Under the pieces are notes generated by a model. The model saw only the letters and a list, made by a program, of their open reading frames with translations. It had not been told where the DNA came from and did not search any database. A program made the translations under genes and the position numbers. From assembly GCA_040394475.1 (NCBI GenBank), contig JBEBSD010000101.1, forward strand, positions 1-19,890: 19,890 nt of DNA, written 5' to 3'. Below are positions 14,788 through 19,890 of the stretch, piece after piece; position 1 is the stretch's first letter; every line of letters begins with the position of its first letter. The stretch is from JBEBSD01 sp040394475. Lineage in GTDB: Bacteria; Bacteroidota; Bacteroidia; Cytophagales; Spirosomataceae.

Positions 14788-17187
14788 ATGATCAAAAACT
14801 ATTTCAAAACCGCGTGGCGGAATCTCTTACGAGGTAAGGTATTTTCCGTCATCAACATTACCGGACTGGCCATCGGGCTTACCGCATTCCTGTTGCTTGC
14901 TCTGTACATCAGGGACGAACTGAGCTATGACCGGTTTCATGAGAAAGCCGACCGGATTTACCGGATATCGCGGGAATTTTTATCAGAAGATGGTTCAACT
15001 GACCTCCATCTGGCACGCATAGCCCCGCCCTACGGGCCATTGATCGCCCAGGATTTTCCCGAGGTGGAACAGATGGTCCGTATGCTGGAAACCAACCTGA
15101 CCATCCGGTACGGCGAAGCCCTGTTCAATCAGGAACGGGTGTTTTTTGCGGAGGACGGCTTTCTGGAGATGTTTACTGTCAATGTCGTCCAGGGTGATCC
15201 GCATACGGCGCTGAAAGAACCGTTTACCATCCTCCTGTCGGCGCCTATGGCCAAAAAATATTTCGGCAATGAAAACCCAATAGGCAAGATGGTGCGCGTG
15301 AACAACCAGGGAGAAATGATGGTTTCAGGGGTATTTGAACCCCTGCCCGCGCAGTCCACCATGCATCCTGAATGCCTGATCTCATTTGTCACACTGAACG
15401 ATGATAAAATATATGGTGCGGAACGGCTTCGGACGGATTGGGGTAACAATGCGTTTAACACCTTCCTGTTGCTCCCGGAAGGCTATGCTATCCGGAAAAT
15501 GGCCGATGCTTTTCCGGCTTTCCAGGACAAACACATGGGCTCAAACACTTCCAAATACTCCCTACTGCACCCGATGAAACTGACAGACGTGCACCTGCAC
15601 TCGCATACGGACTCGGAAGTCGAGCCTACATCGGATATCCGGTATGTTTATTTCTTCGCGGCCATCGCCCTGTTCATCCTGGTGATTGCCTGCATCAACT
15701 ACATGAACCTGACCACTGCGAGGTCGGCGAAACGGGCAAAGGAAGTGGGCATGCGCAAGGTAGTAGGCGCGCAACGAGGCCAGCTCGTCCGACAGTTCCT
15801 CATCGAGTCGTTATTCTATACCATCCTTGCATTATTGGTTTCCTTTGTTTTTGTATTGGCGACCCTTCCGTTAATGAACAGCCTATCCGGCAAAAAACTC
15901 CTGTTCGGAGACCTCCTGAGCCCGGCATTCATGAGTCTCATGGCGCTTGTGATACTGTTCACGGCATTGGTTTCGGGTAGCTATCCGGCTTTCTTCCTGA
16001 CGGCTTTCCAACCCATTAAGGTATTCAAGGGAAAAGTGGCAACCGATGTCAAAAAAGGAATATTGCAACAGCTATTGGTCACGGTTCAATTTGCTATCGC
16101 CGTACTGCTCATCATTTGCACGACGGTGGTCTACAACCAGATGCAGCACATACGGGAGTTCAGACTGGGGTATACAAAAGAGCAAATTGTGCTGTTACCC
16201 GCAGCGGGCGACTCCCTCGCCTACGAATCGATGCGGCAACAGCTCCTCCCGCACACCGGTATCGTGGAGATGGCCCGGTCATCGCGTATTCCTACGGGAA
16301 GATTACTGGACGGACAGAGTGCCTATGTGATGCGGGGCAGCGGGTTACAACCTTCCGGTATGATGATCAAAGGGCTGGCCATTGATGAGCAATTTATCCC
16401 CACCTATCAGATTGAAATGGCTGCAGGGCGAAACTTATCGCGCGAGCATCCTACGGACCTTACCGAGGGATTTCTCCTTAATGAATCGGCGGTCGCGATG
16501 CTGGGATGGAGCAACCCGGCCGACGCCATCGGCCAGGCATTTGCCTATGGAAATCAAAAAGGACAGATTGTCGGCGTTACCAGGGACTTCCATTTCGAAT
16601 CCCTGCACCAGGAGATGGTTCCGCTGGCAATGGCCATGAACCCCGATGGTTATTCGTGGTGGTCGGTTCGTACCGGCGGCGGCGGGATCAAGCCGACACT
16701 TGACTACCTGGAGTCTGTTTGGAAAGCCCGTTTCCCGGACAACCCTTTCCGGTATGAGTTCCTGGACGACCGCTTCGGAACCTTATACGAACGGGAGGAG
16801 ACGCAGCAGCTCTTATTCGGCATTTTTGCGGGCATAGCCATTTTCATTTCCTGCCTGGGACTCCTGGGGTTATCGATGTACATGGCGGAATTGCGGATGA
16901 AGGAAATCGGCATCCGGAAAGTGCTGGGCGCTTCGGTAATGGGTATTGTACAGCTGCTTTCCAGAGACTTTCTGAAATTGGTGCTGATCGCCATCCTGAT
17001 TGCCGCGCCGCTGGCCTGGTGGGTGATGACCGCCTGGCTGGAAGATTTTGCCTACCGCATCACCATCCGGTGGTGGATGGTTGCAATAGCAGGCCTGGCG
17101 GCTGTTGTAATTGCGTTGGCTACCGTCAGTTTTCAGGCGATTAAGGCAGCGATAGTCAATCCGGTGGAGAGTTTGAGGGATGAATAG
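14788..17187 (+). CDS. FtsX/MacB-type ABC permease P4 (8 TM)
   Basis: A 799-aa permease with leader MIKNYFKTAWRNLLRGK and TM1 at about 20-41. The first contact segment is KRAKEVGMRKVVGAQRGQ and the second LRMKEIGIRKVLGASVMG. GVTRDFHFESL is at about 596-606, slightly changed from GVVKDFHFESL. The C-terminus is WLEDFAYRITIRWWMV...NPVESLRDE. Its leader DNA (AACGTGAACGCATCAATAAAA before the ATG) closely matches that of P2, suggesting that the P1-P2 and P3-P4 junctions descend from one duplication. Its last 54 coding bases plus the stop and next bases are almost identical to the end of P5 although the preceding sequence differs. TAG stop inside a heptamer array. Confidence 0.92.
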   Translation: MIKNYFKTAWRNLLRGKVFSVINITGLAIGLTAFLLLALYIRDELSYDRFHEKADRIYRISREFLSEDGSTDLHLARIAPPYGPLIAQDFPEVEQMVRMLETNLTIRYGEALFNQERVFFAEDGFLEMFTVNVVQGDPHTALKEPFTILLSAPMAKKYFGNENPIGKMVRVNNQGEMMVSGVFEPLPAQSTMHPECLISFVTLNDDKIYGAERLRTDWGNNAFNTFLLLPEGYAIRKMADAFPAFQDKHMGSNTSKYSLLHPMKLTDVHLHSHTDSEVEPTSDIRYVYFFAAIALFILVIACINYMNLTTARSAKRAKEVGMRKVVGAQRGQLVRQFLIESLFYTILALLVSFVFVLATLPLMNSLSGKKLLFGDLLSPAFMSLMALVILFTALVSGSYPAFFLTAFQPIKVFKGKVATDVKKGILQQLLVTVQFAIAVLLIICTTVVYNQMQHIREFRLGYTKEQIVLLPAAGDSLAYESMRQQLLPHTGIVEMARSSRIPTGRLLDGQSAYVMRGSGLQPSGMMIKGLAIDEQFIPTYQIEMAAGRNLSREHPTDLTEGFLLNESAVAMLGWSNPADAIGQAFAYGNQKGQIVGVTRDFHFESLHQEMVPLAMAMNPDGYSWWSVRTGGGGIKPTLDYLESVWKARFPDNPFRYEFLDDRFGTLYEREETQQLLFGIFAGIAIFISCLGLLGLSMYMAELRMKEIGIRKVLGASVMGIVQLLSRDFLKLVLIAILIAAPLAWWVMTAWLEDFAYRITIRWWMVAIAGLAAVVIALATVSFQAIKAAIVNPVESLRDE

Positions 17188-17353
17188 CTGGCGGAGGTCG
17201 GAAATCGGCTATCAGCTATCGGAAATCAGCTGTCAGCTATCGGAAATCGGAAATCGGCTGTCAGCTATCGGAAATCAGCTGTCGGCTATCGGAAATCGGC
17301 TGTCGGCTATCGGAAATCAGGTATTAGAAATCGTAAATCGTCAATCGTAAATG
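17186..17353. repeat. Heptamer array C1 (GGAAATC / RGCTRTC), stop-to-start
   Basis: Twenty-four heptamers in unbroken phase, 168 bp in all, from AGCTGGC (overlapping the TAG of P4) to GTAAATG (containing the ATG of P5). The core repeats as triplets of GGAAATC, RGCTRTC and RGCTATC, giving a 21-bp higher-order unit. The last five units change to AGGTATT, AGAAATC, GTAAATC, GTCAATC and GTAAATG, which makes an A-rich start context. No other sequence exists between the two genes. Confidence 0.93.
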
Positions 17354-19744
17354 ATCAAGAACTATTTCAAGATAGCATTCAGAAACCTGGTACGCCACAA
17401 GGCCTACACGACGATTAATGTGCTGGGCCTGGCACTGGGAATGACCTGCGGTATCCTGATTTTTGCGCTGGTCAGCTTCCACCTGAGTTTCGACAATTTC
17501 CATGCGGATTCCGACCGGATTTACCGCTTCGTAACGGAGGCACAACGCGAAGGGGTCAGTTATTCACGCAGCGTTCCGAGTCCCCTGGGCAAGGTGTTCC
17601 GCGAAGATTATACCTTCGGTGAAAAAGTAGCCCGCATCGCCACGTACAACAGTGTTTTGATTACCATTGAGGAGGGAGAAACGGTCAGGAAATTCAAGGA
17701 GGAAGAAGGCGTGGCATTTACCGAGCCTGAATTCTTCGATATTTTCAACTACCCGTTGTCGCAGGGAGACAGCAGAACGGCGCTGAATGAACCCGGTACG
17801 GCCATCCTGACAGAGCGGATGGCCAGGAAGTATTTCGGCGATGCCAACCCCGTCAACCGTACATTCCGGTTAGACAACACGGTTGATTTCAGGGTTACAG
17901 GCGTACTCAAGGAGCTGCCGGTCAATACCGACCGCCAAACCGAAATCTACCTCTCTTATGTTACCCTCAAACAATACAACGATTGGTTGGCCAGTGACGA
18001 TGCCTGGGGAGGTATCAGCAGTGCATTGCAGTGCTTTGTCCGGCTGCGGCCGGGTGTATCACCCGATGAGGTGGAGCAAGTCTTGCCCGCCTATGTTAAG
18101 AAGTACCGCGCGGAAAGCAAGAACGTTCATCATTACAAATTGCAGCCCCTTTCCGATGTGCATTTCAGTTCCTTGTATGAGGGCAAAGCACCTAAGCCCA
18201 TCCTGTTGGCGCTGAGCCTTATCGGAGCGCTGTTAATCCTCACGGCATGTGTCAACTTTATCAACCTGGCCACGGCACAGGCCCTCAACCGCGCCAGGGA
18301 AGTAGGTGTAAGGAAAGTCCTGGGCAGCGCCCGCGGGCAGCTGTTCGGGCAATTCCTGCTGGAAACGGGGCTGATCACCATAGTGGCGGTCGTCCTGGCG
18401 TTGGGCTGCACGATGCTTGCACTCCCCACTATCAGCAAATGGTTCCAGGCGCAGCTGCCCCTTTCTTTCCTGTTGAATGGGCAATTCATTGTCTTTATTG
18501 CGCTGTTAATCATTGCGGTTACGTTCCTGGCAGGTTCTTACCCTGGACTGATCCTGTCCCGGTTTCAGCCGGTATCGGCGCTTAAGGGCAGGGTTTCCCA
18601 ACGGAACATTGGCGGCTTCAATACCCGGCGGTCACTCATTGTCACACAGTTTGTCATTTCGCAGTTGCTCATCATTGGCATGATCATCATGGCCAGCCAA
18701 ATGCGGTATGCCACGGAGGCGGATCTGGGTTTCGACAAGGACGCCGTAGTCATGCTGCCCATCGCGACGGGGACGGACATTCAAACCCGGAACACCTTGA
18801 AAGCGCAGTTTTCAGGGCTGCCCGGGGTGCTGCAGGTATCTTTATGCTGGGCGGCCCCGCTCTCGGACAACAACTGGAATACGTCGTTGTGGTACGATAA
18901 CCGGAGCGAAGCCGAAAATTTCGGGATCAGTGTGCGCTCTGCCGACGACCAGTATATTCCCTTGTTCGGACTGGAGCTGGCAGCGGGGCGGAATATCTTT
19001 CCTGCCGATACCGTAAGGGAATTTGTGGTGAATGAAACGTTCGTCAAAAAGCTCAACCTCCAATCGCCGCATGAAGTGATCGGGAAAATGCTGAGCATCA
19101 ACGGCGGCACCCAGCGGGGACCGATTGTGGGTGTGGTCAGGGATTTCCACGACCGTTCCTTCCTGGAGCAGATCAATGCCGTCTGTATTGCATCCCGGGG
19201 CGAGGGGTATAACAGCTATGCCGTAAAAATTGACCTCTCCAACGCCGCCGCTACATTGGCATCGCTGGAGAAAACCTGGAGCGACAGGCATCCAGACCAG
19301 GTGTTTGAACATCAGTTTCTTGACGAACAAGTTGCTGAAATGTACGAGCCGTTAGCGCTTATGCTCAGATTGGTAGAGGTTTTCGCCGCTATAGCCATAT
19401 TTATCGGCTGCCTGGGGCTGTACGGCCTGGTATCTTTTATGACGGCCCAAAAAACAAATGAAATCGGAATCCGCAAGGTCCTGGGCAGCAGCGTCGCCCA
19501 GATCCTGTGGATTTTTGCCGGAGAGTTTTCACGCCTGGTTGTAATCGCTTTTATCATCGCCTCTCCCATCGCCTGGTGGACCATGAACCAGTGGCTGCAA
19601 GACTTCGCCTACCAGATTGCCATCGAATGGTGGATGTTTGCCGGTGCAGGGCTGGCAGCCATGGTGATTGCCTTATTCACGGTAAGCTGGCAGGCGATTA
19701 AGGCCGCGATAGTCAATCCGGTGGAGAGTTTGAGGGATGAATAG
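17351..19744 (+). CDS. FtsX/MacB-type ABC permease P5 (8 TM)
   Basis: A 797-aa permease with leader MIKNYFKIAFRNLVRHK and TM1 at about 20-41. The first contact segment is NRAREVGVRKVLGSARGQ and the second QKTNEIGIRKVLGSSVAQ. The second-domain motif has drifted to GVVRDFHDRSF at about 594-604, keeping DFH but losing FESL. The C-terminus is WLQDFAYQIAIEWWMF...NPVESLRDE. The ATG is the last three bases of the heptamer array, so initiation depends wholly on repeat sequence. It is the last gene fully inside the window; another array follows its TAG, so more permeases may lie beyond. The frame is intact; substrate and ATPase partner are unknown. Confidence 0.92.
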   Translation: MIKNYFKIAFRNLVRHKAYTTINVLGLALGMTCGILIFALVSFHLSFDNFHADSDRIYRFVTEAQREGVSYSRSVPSPLGKVFREDYTFGEKVARIATYNSVLITIEEGETVRKFKEEEGVAFTEPEFFDIFNYPLSQGDSRTALNEPGTAILTERMARKYFGDANPVNRTFRLDNTVDFRVTGVLKELPVNTDRQTEIYLSYVTLKQYNDWLASDDAWGGISSALQCFVRLRPGVSPDEVEQVLPAYVKKYRAESKNVHHYKLQPLSDVHFSSLYEGKAPKPILLALSLIGALLILTACVNFINLATAQALNRAREVGVRKVLGSARGQLFGQFLLETGLITIVAVVLALGCTMLALPTISKWFQAQLPLSFLLNGQFIVFIALLIIAVTFLAGSYPGLILSRFQPVSALKGRVSQRNIGGFNTRRSLIVTQFVISQLLIIGMIIMASQMRYATEADLGFDKDAVVMLPIATGTDIQTRNTLKAQFSGLPGVLQVSLCWAAPLSDNNWNTSLWYDNRSEAENFGISVRSADDQYIPLFGLELAAGRNIFPADTVREFVVNETFVKKLNLQSPHEVIGKMLSINGGTQRGPIVGVVRDFHDRSFLEQINAVCIASRGEGYNSYAVKIDLSNAAATLASLEKTWSDRHPDQVFEHQFLDEQVAEMYEPLALMLRLVEVFAAIAIFIGCLGLYGLVSFMTAQKTNEIGIRKVLGSSVAQILWIFAGEFSRLVVIAFIIASPIAWWTMNQWLQDFAYQIAIEWWMFAGAGLAAMVIALFTVSWQAIKAAIVNPVESLRDE

Positions 19745-19890
19745 CTGTCGGAAATCGGCTGTCAGCTATCGGAGGGCGGAAATCAGCTGTCGGAAATCAG
19801 CAGTCAGCTATCGGAGGGCGGCTGTCAGGTATTAGAATTCATAATTCATAATTCATAATTCATAATTCATAATTCATAATTCATAATTCA
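19743..19890. repeat. Heptamer array C2 changing to ATAATTC, runs off window
   Basis: It starts inside the TAG of P5 with AGCTGTC and continues GGAAATC, GGCTGTC, AGCTATC, GGAGGGC and similar units for 12 heptamers. It then crosses AGGTATT and AGAATTC into seven perfect copies of ATAATTC (19841-19889), all in one 7-base phase. The AGGTATT hinge also occurs in array C1 just before its unit changes. The array continues past the window edge. Confidence 0.92.

Noticed and set aside
17186..17353. CRISPR array
   Set aside because: Units are 7 bases in direct tandem with no unique spacers, and no cas gene is present.

Overview
The window reads as a chromosomal segment of a Bacteroidota bacterium, most likely from the Cytophagia/Chitinophagia branch. 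The basis is the ~800-residue permeases beginning MIKNYFK...RNL, the NtrC-type regulator with a GAFTDA loop, the stand-alone four-helix-bundle gene and the A-rich leaders without Shine-Dalgarno sites. This is a family-level impression, not a database result. No rRNA, tRNA, CRISPR, transposase or phage gene was seen.

Layout. On the minus strand, read from 4320 down to 207, lie an outer-membrane TolC-like protein, a sigma54-dependent NtrC-family response regulator and its membrane-bound sensor kinase; the last two genes overlap by one base. A 228-bp divergent region (4321-4548) separates them from a plus-strand efflux set. It carries two near-identical 16-bp palindromes whose centres are 21 bp apart, a good candidate for the regulator's enhancer site. 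The plus strand holds a periplasmic adaptor (HlyD/RND-type), one LolD/MacB-type ATPase and five consecutive 8-TM FtsX/MacB-type permeases (P1-P5, 797-808 aa each). Between adaptor and ATPase sits an opposite-strand gene for a four-helix-bundle protein of the 23S rRNA intervening-sequence family.

How the genes work together (inference). The kinase and regulator would sense an envelope signal and control their own operon and the divergent transporter. Adaptor, TolC and an ATPase-permease would form a MacAB-TolC-like trans-envelope pump. P1, 40 bp after the ATPase, looks like its dedicated partner. P2-P5 have no ATPase of their own and may share this one or use one elsewhere.

The most unusual signal is between the genes. 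Nearly every junction on the transporter side, and the 3' end of the kinase, is occupied by repeats that begin at or within a few bases of a stop codon and often run to the next start codon. Most are tandem heptamers with a strict 7-bp period: CCTAAAA/CCCATTC, GTTTTAG, ACCTAAA/AGCTAAA, GGAAATC/RGCTRTC and ATAATTC. Two junctions instead carry 20-bp palindromes of the form GGGCGGAT-loop-ATCCGCCC. Between P4 and P5, 24 heptamers run in unbroken phase from the TAG stop to the ATG start. The four-helix-bundle gene is flanked by two arrays of the same heptamer in inverted orientation. Repeat-mediated recombination would explain the paralogous junctions and a 56/57-bp identical tail shared by P4 and P5.
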